Shown here in pieces: positions 35,462 through 43,875 of a stretch of DNA of 64,000 bases (the stretch's first letter is position 1; every line of letters begins with the position of its first letter). A model generated the notes under the pieces. It worked only from the letters and a program-made list of their open reading frames with translations. It made no database searches and was not told where the DNA came from. The DNA comes from Congregibacter litoralis KT71 (lineage in GTDB: Bacteria > Pseudomonadota > Gammaproteobacteria > Pseudomonadales > Halieaceae): NCBI RefSeq assembly GCF_000153125.2, contig NZ_CM002299.1, positions 4,257,338 through 4,321,337 on the forward strand, in the 5' to 3' direction. Both the position numbers and the translations under genes were made by a program.

Positions 35462-36787
35462 CTAGACCTCGTCCTGTATGCGCAGATCCACGGGAACCGA
35501 ACTACCCCCGGTAGCCCCGGAGGTAGAGGTTTCAATTTCCAGCGTGGTCATGACGTCCGTTGGATTGCCCTTGCTCGGAAAGTCGCCGAAGAAGTCACAG
35601 ACGAAATCCAACACAAAGCTACGGCTCTCCCCCGGCGCCAAGGTGCCCGTGACGTTGTTTCCGGAAGGACCACCGTTGATGCTCATCCAGGGGGCAACAC
35701 CGATGATGTCGAAGCTAAGCGCTGTTTCTCCATCGTTGCGCAGCGTCAGCGTGCCAAGGGCCTGGGGACAGGCGTCACCCCCGACTTCGTGGATTTCGCT
35801 GATTGTGCGCGGTCCACTGACAAGCAACAGACCCGGGGCAGGCTCCGGAGGTGGCGGAGGGTCGGGAGTAGGATCCGGGGCTGGCGCGGGGCCAGGAGCC
35901 GGGCTCGGATCTGGAGCCGGATCGGGGGCCGGATCGGGCGCGGGACCCGGGTCCGGGGTCGGTTCAGGCACAGGGGCCGGATTTGGGTTCGCCACGGGTG
36001 GCGGAGCAGGAGGATCCGCCTGGGCACCCGAAAAGTCGACACTAAGTTCGTCGCGCAAAGCAAAAGCGCTGTGGATGTTTAGCCCGGTATAGCTATTTGC
36101 CTGCTCTGCTTCCCAGTAAACATCTCCGGCGGACTGCCCTTGCAGAAAAGCAAGCTCCCGCGCCGTAGAAACCGGACAGTAGTACTCCTCGCAGCGCTTG
36201 AATCGGCTCAGCGTTACCGCCGCAGCGTTCTGCAGATCCTGAAAACTGGCGGCGAGACTCTTCTGCCGATCCACGAGAGACGCCAACTCCGTTGCAAGTT
36301 CCCGCAACTTTTTGTCTGCGGAGATCCCATAGTCTTCGACCCCACCAGGTAGAAAAAGGTTTAGACCCACTGCGTCCGCATCGCTAAGCCGCAAACTGTC
36401 ACCGCGCGTTTCCAGCGCAACCGTTAGCTGACGTATTTGCGAAAGGTATTCATCCATCAGCCTCAGTTTGCCAAGACGCTTATCCTCCAGCTCGCTCAAG
36501 CGCAGCGCCAGCTTCTCGCAGGCCCGGCAGGTCGCCGATGGTGTGGGAATCGTTGCAATTCGAGGATCTGTGGCGCTGTTCATCGGATCGACGCCAAGGA
36601 AGGAACCCCAACCCCCATCGCGATCCTGCGGCTCCTCTTCGAGAAAGCTCACAATGTCTTCAGGCGTCAGATCGCGGCTTGCATCCGAAGCCGCCGGCTC
36701 GTTTTCCTGCGCGCCCACCGTCGACGACAGGGCAATCAGCAGCACAGCGCTAAACAGCACCTCCCCAAGCACTCTTTTTACCAACAT
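35462..36787 (-). CDS. exported coiled-coil / Pro-rich / Ig-like protein
   Basis: A 441-residue protein in three parts: a signal peptide (to about VGAQ, residue 27) and a helical region with a CRAC pair and long heptad-like helices (about 85-200). Then comes a linker of about 60 residues made almost only of Pro, Ala and Asp (PAPDPAPDP units, about 270-330), and a C-terminal beta-sandwich (TISEIHEVGGDACPQALG, then APGESRSFVLDF) resembling ASH/Ig-like domains. The linker would project the C-terminal domain from the envelope. The gene overlaps the cyclase gene upstream by 10 bases. I know of no assigned function for this architecture. Confidence 0.72.
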   Translation of the reverse strand: MLVKRVLGEVLFSAVLLIALSSTVGAQENEPAASDASRDLTPEDIVSFLEEEPQDRDGGWGSFLGVDPMNSATDPRIATIPTPSATCRACEKLALRLSELEDKRLGKLRLMDEYLSQIRQLTVALETRGDSLRLSDADAVGLNLFLPGGVEDYGISADKKLRELATELASLVDRQKSLAASFQDLQNAAAVTLSRFKRCEEYYCPVSTARELAFLQGQSAGDVYWEAEQANSYTGLNIHSAFALRDELSVDFSGAQADPPAPPPVANPNPAPVPEPTPDPGPAPDPAPDPAPDPSPAPGPAPAPDPTPDPPPPPEPAPGLLLVSGPRTISEIHEVGGDACPQALGTLTLRNDGETALSFDIIGVAPWMSINGGPSGNNVTGTLAPGESRSFVLDFVCDFFGDFPSKGNPTDVMTTLEIETSTSGATGGSSVPVDLRIQDEV

Positions 36788-39700
36788 GGCTTGTCCTCCG
36801 CGGTCACTTCGTAGCTACCCCTCGGGTCGCCGGTAATGGTCATCGCTTCACCGTCTTTATCGGTGGCATTCTCCAGCGCATAGGCATAGCTACCGTATGA
36901 ATAGATCTCGTGCTCCAGACGAATCTCGCTGCCGTTAACCCGAAGGTCATACAGCTGCGAACCACCGGGCCCGGACACTTCCACCTGTGCTTCATCCACA
37001 TAGGCAAGGTCACCCACCAGCCTGAGGCCGAAACAGGCAACGCTGTAGCTGGAAAAATGGGTGACACCGCCGGTGCCCGTTCCAATGCCGATCTTTTTCT
37101 TATCTTTTTTTGGCTCCGCAGGTGGTGGCGGAGAGGTCTTCTCTTCGAGGGGGGCCTCAGGCGGTTCCGTCTCCTCCTGGATAGGAGGTTCTGGCTGACC
37201 GATCAAAACCTCTGGCGGTTTCTGCAAAGGTGGCGGCGGGGGCGGCGCTTGCTTCTGGGGCGGCGCCGCCGGAGGCGCTTTAGCGCGTTCCTCAGACAGT
37301 AAAAACTCTGCGGCCAGAGCGAGCTGGGAATGCGTGTTTGTGCCATCCAGACTGATGGCGCTTTCGAGTTCAAAACCGACATCGTTACCAAGGGCAATGT
37401 AGGTCGAATCATCGGGCTCCCGCCCTTCGATTCCACCATCAAAATTCCTGCGATAAAAACTGAAGTAAATCGGATCGACGACGATAGACAGGGGCGTTTC
37501 CCCAAGGGAAATGATGAACTTCTCCCGGTCGGCCTTTTCCTTTTTATCTTTTTGTTCCTGAGCGTTACTGGCTGCACCCGTAACCACCCTCGGCGCCAGA
37601 GTTCCCGGGCGTTTCGACCCTTGATCGGGCAACGGTGCCTTGTCAGTTTCCTGCGCCGCACGTTTAGCATCACCAGCTCGCGCTTTCGCTACGCGCTCTG
37701 CGGGATCGATGATGCCGAAGTCCCACCCGGGCATCGCGTCCATGTTGTAGCCGGCTCTGGCCATACGCTCATAAAATTTGCGTACATCGCTCGCCGAGCG
37801 CAGCACCATGAAATCCCCATTGGGTAAGGCCACGCCGATGGGGAAATCCGCTGCCTCGAACTCATTGGCGAAGCGATTTGCCGGCCCGTGATGGACTACC
37901 TTGCCGCCCTTGTAGCCGGTTTCTCTGACCGCATCATTCAGGGCCTTCATCGTCGCCACTTCGTTCTCAGCGATGGTACCCATTTCCGGATCGTTCTCGA
38001 TAAGCCTGCCCCGCTCTCCCCGGATACCGACGGCAAACAGGTCATAATCCGCCGTGATGGGGTTGCCCGCCTCGTATTGCCGATTGCCATTCGCGTCCAG
38101 TAGCGGCTTTCCGTCTTTGCCAACAACCAGCTTTCGCTCAGCGAGAACTTCCAGGTGCGTTCCGTCTTCCGCCAGGACGGGGTTGCCGTCCTTGTCGAAC
38201 AACTTTTTGCGCATGGCGATAGGCTCTACGGGATCGCGCCTTACCCACTTACCATCGACATACTCTTCCCAGGGTTCACCCAGGGCTTTTTTATTGAGCT
38301 CTGAGTATTTCTTGATGTCCTTGGGCGACGCCTTGACCTTTGCATCAGGGTTTCCGAGTTTGCTGTAGCTGGCATCGGTGGGGATCAGACCCTTCACCTC
38401 TTTGGGGCCCCAGTCAGTGCTTTTGCCCTTGATGTTCATGCCCTTTGTAGCGGCATCACTCGCTATCTTTGCCGTGGAATCAGGATTGACGGGACGGATC
38501 ATGATGATCTCTCCCCGCTCCTGAGCTATTTTTACAAAGGCTTCCGCATGCTCCGGCACCATGGCTGAACTGGCGATGGCAATGTCGCGCTCGGACGGAC
38601 CATCGCCCGCTTTCGCAGCCTGACGCGACCCCGTCCCCGTACGGGGTCGTCCACCGTCAGGCGACACTAAAGGTGACCCATCGGGTGCTTTGGAACTTGC
38701 CTCTGGGGCATTGGGCAGGTGATCAGCCATATATTCGTTGAAAGGATTCCTCCAACCCTCGGCTGGGACATAGACCCCATCGCCTTTGGTAAGAGGCTGC
38801 GCGGTTATTCCGCTGGTTTGCCAGGCTTTGGTTCGAGTCCCCAGTGCTGAGATCTCTGCGGTTGCATCCTGCATACTCGCAACCCACACATCGCCGTTTT
38901 CCGCGCGATTGATTATCCAGTCGGTCTTCCCATCAAGGGACTTGTAAACGAAGCGCTCCAACTTCCCGTACAGCGAATGATCAATCGTCGACTGGGACAC
39001 CATTCCGTCAGCCCAATCCGGACGCATTCCCTCAGGCAACTGCTCCGGGACGGCTGCCTTGCCTGCCACCGGTGTAGGATCCCCGGGTTTTACCCCAGGT
39101 AGATCGCGGGCTAAATCCGCCGCATCGGCACCGAGGGAGTCCGGTGCGCCGAGGCGGTTAGGGTCAGCAATATCAATTGCTGCCTGGCCAATGGTTATCT
39201 CGTCGTCACCATCGAGTTTACGAACCTCAAATTCATTGGTCAGACTGTCGAGTTTGGACTGCAGCGCGGCGTCAAGGTCTACGGCGCCCTCATTGATAAA
39301 ACCACCGTCGGCGGACCTCGGGCCTTTGTTCAGAACGCCATCGCCCATACTCTTGGCGGGAACCGCGCGCCAAACGCCATGTTCGCCACTGAGTGCAAAA
39401 GTCCTTGGGATCATGGAGCCATCAGCGCCCTCTTCCAGCGCGATCACCATTGTCCGGCCCTGGCTCTCGAAGGGCTCGCTGACGTGGTATTTCTTTCCGC
39501 GTACTTCCAGAGTTCGCTTGGGTTCAAGCCCTGTGCGTTTCAGGCCTTCAGCGAACTCCTCCGCTGTCTGATTAGACACGCGTGTTCGCTTCGCGAGGTC
39601 GTCGGCGTTGATGCGTGCAAGAATGGCATCCCCATCTGCCTTGCTGAGCTTGCCTGCATCGGCCACATCATCCAGCTTGCTGGCTTTGGAACCGCCAAGC

Positions 39701-41136
39701 CAGAGATCTGCCAGGGCTTCCGTAGCGACCTGACCGGCGAACTGCGTTGCCTCGTTATAGCCTTGCTTTCCCTTGCCGGCGGTTTGCTCAACCTTTCGAA
39801 GAACGGCAGAGCCTCCGCGTTCGGCTGCGGTTGCCATCTGCTCTCTGCGTCGGGCTGCGGTCTTGCGATCACCCGCGGCAGCTTCAGCGAGAAAGTTACC
39901 CCCCGTGTAAACCGCATCGATCTTGTCGGTGCCGGTTAAGTTAGTCTGATTGTCCTTGTCTCGCACGCTGTTCGCGGCGACCTCCGTCGCCTGTGCCAAC
40001 GTTTCCGTACCCACCGCCAGCAGTGTGAGCAGATCGACCACGATGTTCTTTGCGCCTATGCCAGCGCCTTTCCAGTAATAGCCGTAGCGTTCCGCAACCC
40101 CCGTCCACTCGACTTCACCTTTTTCCCAATCGACACTCTTGATCGGAAACTTGCCGATCTCCCACTCCCCGGTCTTCTCATCTCTGAGTGCAGTGTTGCC
40201 GTAATCTTCAAGCGTTGTGGCCAAAGTGATGTCATGACGTGTGTTGGCCAGGGCGTTCCCGGCGACGTTCTTTGAACGCTGAACACTTAGTGCAATCCGG
40301 GAACTATCGACATAGGCCGCTTCGTCGGCTTTTGTTTCTATTTCGATATCAGAATGGGTGGGACCAATCTCGTCATTGGCATTCTTGCGATACGTAGCAT
40401 TGAGGCTGCGCGCTGCTGATTTTATCTCTGTCTCAATACCCGTCAGCCATTGGTCGCGCACCAATGTCAGCGTCTCGCGGTCTTTTTCGAGCGCGGCAAC
40501 GCCCTCGTCTAGCCCCTGCGCCGCTGTTTCGTCGATCAGTTTGTTCAAGACCGCCAACTTTTCATCGAACACCCGCTCCGTGGCCACCCGCTTTGCCCTA
40601 GCGGTGAAAAACTCAGTATTCAAATCTTCGACTTCCTGCTCCCTCCGCCTCTGCTCCGCAGCCCGGGTTGTCTCGTCCGCTTTTTTTATATTCAGCTTGA
40701 GGCGATCTTCGAGGATGCGCTGCTCATTCCTGAGGGTCTTTATCTGTCCTTCGAGTCTCTGAATCTTGCGACCGTAAGCGGACATCGCCATCTCCGCAGC
40801 GCCCTGTTCAATCTGAAGCCGATCCGTTTCTTCGTCGTCAATGAGCTTTTGGGCCCAGTTCTTGCCTTTTCCTTTCTTCGCCAACGCCGCGTCCGCGGCC
40901 CTCTTACGCGCCTGGGCTTCTTTGAAAAGGCGTGTATTCAGATTCAGGCTTTTTTCTATGGGCGCGAGGATCTCCTCATAAGCCGCTTCGGACTCAATCA
41001 GATCTATTTCGTTGATCAGGATTTCTGTATTGATCGCCTCGGCGGATGACTGCGAAAGCACCTCGACGGACGTCAGGAGCAGCGAGATGCAAAGCAAGGG
41101 CAGGGAATACAGAGATTTCATGGGCTGCAGCACCAT
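36778..41136 (-). CDS. giant exported protein with edema-factor/ExoY/CyaA-type nucleotidyl cyclase domain
   Basis: A 1452-residue protein with a signal peptide (to about residue 29, VLSQ), then a long coiled-coil/charged region (about 40-260) and a middle region with a hydrophobic segment near 355-385. A class II nucleotidyl cyclase domain (Anthrax_toxA family) occupies about residues 860-1150. Its motifs are IRPVNPDSTA, TKGMNIKGKSTDWGP with GLIPTDASYSK (nucleotide lysines), NPITADYDLFAVG (the two metal-binding Asp, about 1027-1034) and GYKGGKVVHHGPAN with NEFEAADFPIGVALPNG (about 1073-1105). These line up with CyaA, EF and ExoY. The tail holds a Pro-rich stretch (about 1280-1345) and a beta-rich end with two Cys. 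Known relatives make cAMP or cGMP only inside eukaryotic cells after binding calmodulin or actin. The gene starts one base after the preceding stop. Confidence 0.85.
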   Translation of the reverse strand: MVLQPMKSLYSLPLLCISLLLTSVEVLSQSSAEAINTEILINEIDLIESEAAYEEILAPIEKSLNLNTRLFKEAQARKRAADAALAKKGKGKNWAQKLIDDEETDRLQIEQGAAEMAMSAYGRKIQRLEGQIKTLRNEQRILEDRLKLNIKKADETTRAAEQRRREQEVEDLNTEFFTARAKRVATERVFDEKLAVLNKLIDETAAQGLDEGVAALEKDRETLTLVRDQWLTGIETEIKSAARSLNATYRKNANDEIGPTHSDIEIETKADEAAYVDSSRIALSVQRSKNVAGNALANTRHDITLATTLEDYGNTALRDEKTGEWEIGKFPIKSVDWEKGEVEWTGVAERYGYYWKGAGIGAKNIVVDLLTLLAVGTETLAQATEVAANSVRDKDNQTNLTGTDKIDAVYTGGNFLAEAAAGDRKTAARRREQMATAAERGGSAVLRKVEQTAGKGKQGYNEATQFAGQVATEALADLWLGGSKASKLDDVADAGKLSKADGDAILARINADDLAKRTRVSNQTAEEFAEGLKRTGLEPKRTLEVRGKKYHVSEPFESQGRTMVIALEEGADGSMIPRTFALSGEHGVWRAVPAKSMGDGVLNKGPRSADGGFINEGAVDLDAALQSKLDSLTNEFEVRKLDGDDEITIGQAAIDIADPNRLGAPDSLGADAADLARDLPGVKPGDPTPVAGKAAVPEQLPEGMRPDWADGMVSQSTIDHSLYGKLERFVYKSLDGKTDWIINRAENGDVWVASMQDATAEISALGTRTKAWQTSGITAQPLTKGDGVYVPAEGWRNPFNEYMADHLPNAPEASSKAPDGSPLVSPDGGRPRTGTGSRQAAKAGDGPSERDIAIASSAMVPEHAEAFVKIAQERGEIIMIRPVNPDSTAKIASDAATKGMNIKGKSTDWGPKEVKGLIPTDASYSKLGNPDAKVKASPKDIKKYSELNKKALGEPWEEYVDGKWVRRDPVEPIAMRKKLFDKDGNPVLAEDGTHLEVLAERKLVVGKDGKPLLDANGNRQYEAGNPITADYDLFAVGIRGERGRLIENDPEMGTIAENEVATMKALNDAVRETGYKGGKVVHHGPANRFANEFEAADFPIGVALPNGDFMVLRSASDVRKFYERMARAGYNMDAMPGWDFGIIDPAERVAKARAGDAKRAAQETDKAPLPDQGSKRPGTLAPRVVTGAASNAQEQKDKKEKADREKFIISLGETPLSIVVDPIYFSFYRRNFDGGIEGREPDDSTYIALGNDVGFELESAISLDGTNTHSQLALAAEFLLSEERAKAPPAAPPQKQAPPPPPPLQKPPEVLIGQPEPPIQEETEPPEAPLEEKTSPPPPAEPKKDKKKIGIGTGTGGVTHFSSYSVACFGLRLVGDLAYVDEAQVEVSGPGGSQLYDLRVNGSEIRLEHEIYSYGSYAYALENATDKDGEAMTITGDPRGSYEVTAEDKPCW

Positions 41137-41137
41137 C

Positions 41138-42106
41138 TCACCGGCCTATAATTGCGCTGGCCCGCGCTTTCATTTGCAGCAGTTGATCAACGCTCTTGTC
41201 GTCGACGCCGCCGAAGCGCACCAACCAACCCCACTCCTCCGGTGCATTGCGCCAGTAATCCGGCACGACCTTGAGAAGGAAGCGCTCCGCAAGAAGCTGC
41301 ATCGCCCGGGTACAGTCACCCTCCCGCTGCGCCGGCTCCTCGTAGCTGTTCCACCACACTTCACAGGGGTCGCTACGAGCCAGCGTGAACGGCCCCTTAT
41401 CAACGTCCTCATCGCTATCGCCGGGCGGACGCCAGTGCATATGCCCACCGATGGTGTAGCGCGTTCGCTCCGGTAGACACTCCCCGTCAGGTCCATCCGG
41501 CGCCCAGGGATGCCATACGACCACCTCTCCATCAATGGGCACCCAGTTAGGTTGATGAAATATGGGAGGGGGTGTGCCCAGAGGCTGGGGACCCAGATTG
41601 GGTGGATCGACCCAGCCAAAGCCCGGGCTGGGCACACCGCCGGGTTGCGGCGGCGGAGGCTTGGGCGGCCCCGGGAGCTTCACTTTCCCGCGAATGTTCT
41701 TGGAAGATTTACGCTGGACCATCACTTCCTCACGCTCGAATTCAAGGTAAGGCGGACCGTTTACAAAAATGCGTGACAACTGCTGTGTTTCACAGTTATT
41801 GCTTATTGTGAGAACAACGGGAAACTCCTGGGAGAAGTAGCGCTCCCCCCAGTTCCAGTCGGCTCTAAACTGACTTACCGCCGGGCTTTCGGCCGAGCCA
41901 GCCGTTGCTGCGCCGGGATCCACGGAGGGGTTTTTGAGGGGATGGTAGGGGTCATCGAAGGCGTCGTGCTGAGTATCAGCCCAGCCTTCCGGGGGAGTCT
42001 CGTTGGACCAGGGCGCCACCACCTGCGCCAAGGCAAGCTGCCCGAAGCTGAGCCCCTGGGTTAAGGCAACCAGCATCATCAATAAAAGGCGATAACGAAG
42101 GTACAT
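41138..42106 (-). CDS. exported Pro-rich protein, first gene of the cyclase operon
   Basis: A 322-residue exported protein. The ATG at 42106 has AGGGG eight bases upstream and opens a signal peptide (MYLRYRLLLMMLVALTQG to about ALAQ). The mature region begins VVAPWSNETPPEGWADTQHD, contains a Pro/Gly-rich central linker (PGPPKPPPPQPGG), beta-rich stretches (FPVVLTISNNCETQQLSRI; EVVVWHPWAPDGPDGECL) and a helical C-terminus (ERFLLKVVPDYW, then RFGGVDDKSVDQLLQ). I do not recognise the family. Its stop (41138-41140) is one base from the cyclase start, so synthesis of the two is coupled; a role as cofactor or chaperone of the cyclase is conjecture. Confidence 0.7.
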   Translation of the reverse strand: MYLRYRLLLMMLVALTQGLSFGQLALAQVVAPWSNETPPEGWADTQHDAFDDPYHPLKNPSVDPGAATAGSAESPAVSQFRADWNWGERYFSQEFPVVLTISNNCETQQLSRIFVNGPPYLEFEREEVMVQRKSSKNIRGKVKLPGPPKPPPPQPGGVPSPGFGWVDPPNLGPQPLGTPPPIFHQPNWVPIDGEVVVWHPWAPDGPDGECLPERTRYTIGGHMHWRPPGDSDEDVDKGPFTLARSDPCEVWWNSYEEPAQREGDCTRAMQLLAERFLLKVVPDYWRNAPEEWGWLVRFGGVDDKSVDQLLQMKARASAIIGR

Positions 42107-42217
42107 ACGTGCATCCCCTGAGTTCATCGCTGTACAGAACCATGAGAGCTGATGGTTGCTGACGGCACCGCACAACGCGCTGAGTGTTCAGGATGCTAGG
42201 AGGAAGGCACAAAGCCC

Positions 42218-42235
42218 ATACGTCTATTGACGTAT
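42218..42235. promoter_or_regulatory. perfect 7-bp inverted repeat upstream of the cyclase operon
   Basis: ATACGTC-TATT-GACGTAT, 112 bp upstream of the first gene of the exported-protein operon (ATG at 42106) and 39 bp after the stop of the LuxR-type regulator gene. Its size and symmetry fit the binding site of a dimeric LuxR-type regulator. Confidence 0.55.
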
Positions 42236-42273
42236 TTTGCTGAGACGAAGGATTTCTTTTGTGGGGAAGGAGC

Positions 42274-42705
42274 TCAGGAGTCCCAGGAAAGTGCCTGACT
42301 GATAACCTGCGCCTGGCGAGTAACGCCTACTTTCTGACGCACCCGCTGAAGATGCGTCCGCACGGTGTTGGGACTGATAAAGTGTTCCCTCGCATACTCC
42401 TTGGAGGTGGTTCCCGCGCAAAGGGATTCCACGAGCTGGCGCTCGGCACTGGTCAAATTATGATGTTCACAGAAGCGCTTGATACGCAGGGACTTTATTG
42501 CATCCTCAGAGGTAATCCGGGCCACAAGGTCAACACGCACCTCTGGCTGCAACAGCGCCATCACTTCGCGCACGCGCTCCAGCTGCTCAGGATCGTCTTT
42601 CCGATCCACGCCCAGAATTCCACTGGCCTGAACCATATCCCGTAAATCATCGAGCAATGGTTCATCGTTATGAGTCTTTTTCCGGTCCGACTTCGAATCA
42701 GCCAT
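42274..42705 (-). CDS. LuxR-family transcriptional regulator
   Basis: A 143-residue DNA-binding protein. The C-terminal half is a LuxR/GerE HTH: LTSAERQLVESLCAGTTSKEYA (about 83-104), then the recognition helix ISPNTVRTHLQRVRQKVGV (about 109-127). The N-terminal 75 residues are charged and helical, with no receiver aspartate or autoinducer domain. I use the ATG at 42705, the only ordinary start in frame. It stands immediately upstream of the five-gene exported-protein operon on the same strand, with the ATACGTC inverted repeat between them, so it is the likely regulator. What signal it receives is not visible. Confidence 0.85.
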   Translation of the reverse strand: MADSKSDRKKTHNDEPLLDDLRDMVQASGILGVDRKDDPEQLERVREVMALLQPEVRVDLVARITSEDAIKSLRIKRFCEHHNLTSAERQLVESLCAGTTSKEYAREHFISPNTVRTHLQRVRQKVGVTRQAQVISQALSWDS

Positions 42706-42777
42706 AGCGTCCGATCCATTGTTCAACGATGCTCTGGACCTTAGTATAGACGCAAGGAAAAAAAAGGCCGTCTGCTA

Positions 42778-43845
42778 ATGAGCGACAGTTTTACCGCCGC
42801 GATAGCCCTTGCCCCGGAGCAACGTCTGGTGGCCCTACAGGCCCAAGGACTCGTAATTCGCGTAGCAGACGAACGTCGGCGCTGGCAGAAAGCCTGGGAT
42901 CACTTCTACGCGCGGTGGGAAAATCGCCTCATCGAACGCGTGCTCCTCTCGCGGATTCGTAAAGCATTCGATCACCTTGATAACCCTGAGGCGCTCAGAG
43001 CGATCCTGGTATCTCTGCGCGAGGATTATGCGCGGGGCAATGCAGCGACATTATCGGTAACAGCTGGATCGGCGTCTCCCCTGGAGGCTGCCGAGGATGT
43101 GCCTCTACCGGCCGCCTGGTTGGGCAAAGAGCAGCGGCTGGAACGCGTTCTGATTTACACCGCCGGCGGCGGTTTTCTTCTGCCACCGTCTCAACCCCAG
43201 ATACAGGCGGCACAGCGTCTCGGAGAGTTGTGTGGGACCGACACGTTGATCAACCTCCATGCGCTTTCGCCAGAGGCGCCGTTCCCGGAACCCATAGACG
43301 ACACCGAACGTCTCATCACCTGGGCCTGCGAACGCTACGGCGCAAGCAACGTCGTGCTGGCGGCCGATACAGCCGGGGCGAGTATCAGTCTTGGCGCCCT
43401 TCTGAAGATGCGCGATGCGGGGGCGGAACTACCCGCAGCGATACAACTTTTTTCTCCCTGGAACGACCTCAGTTTGTCGGGCTGGTCCTACATCACCAAG
43501 AGCGCCACCGCGGACAGCCCCTTTCGCATGGAAACCGCTGCGTTTTGTGCGCGGGCATATCTAGGTAACGTGCCAGCCAGCAACCCCCTGGCCTCAGCGG
43601 TGTTTGCGGAGCTTCACGACCTACCCGCGCTGGCGATTCACACCAGCCGCTTTGATATGCATTTTGATGACGCGCTGAGTTTGATTCAGCGCATCAGCGA
43701 AGGCGACGGGCATGGCGAAATCCGCTACTGGGACAGCCCCCGGCACCATCTGGAACGCTTTGATAGCGAAGCGGCGAATGCATCGCTAAAGATGGCATCG
43801 GGGTTTCTGCGACGTCACCTGGACGTGAGAGGTGTAGCTCCCTGA
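42778..43845 (+). CDS. alpha/beta hydrolase-fold protein (HSL-like) with altered nucleophile
   Basis: A 355-residue protein of the hormone-sensitive-lipase-like alpha/beta hydrolase group. VLIYTAGGGFLLPP (about 122-135) corresponds to the HGGG oxyanion motif with His replaced. The nucleophile elbow, usually GDSAGG, reads AADTAGASI (about 195-203), so Thr stands where Ser is expected. The acid and base are plausibly Asp in SRFDMHFDDA and His in SPRHHLERF near the C-terminus. With two core motifs changed it may be inactive, act as a Thr hydrolase or be a binding protein. It is divergent from the LuxR-type gene. Confidence 0.75.
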   Translation: MSDSFTAAIALAPEQRLVALQAQGLVIRVADERRRWQKAWDHFYARWENRLIERVLLSRIRKAFDHLDNPEALRAILVSLREDYARGNAATLSVTAGSASPLEAAEDVPLPAAWLGKEQRLERVLIYTAGGGFLLPPSQPQIQAAQRLGELCGTDTLINLHALSPEAPFPEPIDDTERLITWACERYGASNVVLAADTAGASISLGALLKMRDAGAELPAAIQLFSPWNDLSLSGWSYITKSATADSPFRMETAAFCARAYLGNVPASNPLASAVFAELHDLPALAIHTSRFDMHFDDALSLIQRISEGDGHGEIRYWDSPRHHLERFDSEAANASLKMASGFLRRHLDVRGVAP

Positions 43846-43875
43846 CTCAGCCCGGGCGTTGACGCGCTGTCAGTC

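Noticed and set aside
35478..36092. 204-residue open frame on the plus strand opposite the Pro/Asp-linker gene
   Set aside because: Its Gly/Ser/Ala-rich sequence is the complement of the PAPDP-encoding repeats; it has no start signal and the opposite strand is clearly coding.
36778..41136. Polymorphic toxin with an immunity gene
   Set aside because: The cyclase domain is internal rather than at the C-terminus, no immunity-like gene follows, and such cyclases depend on eukaryotic activators, so contact-dependent killing of bacteria is unlikely.
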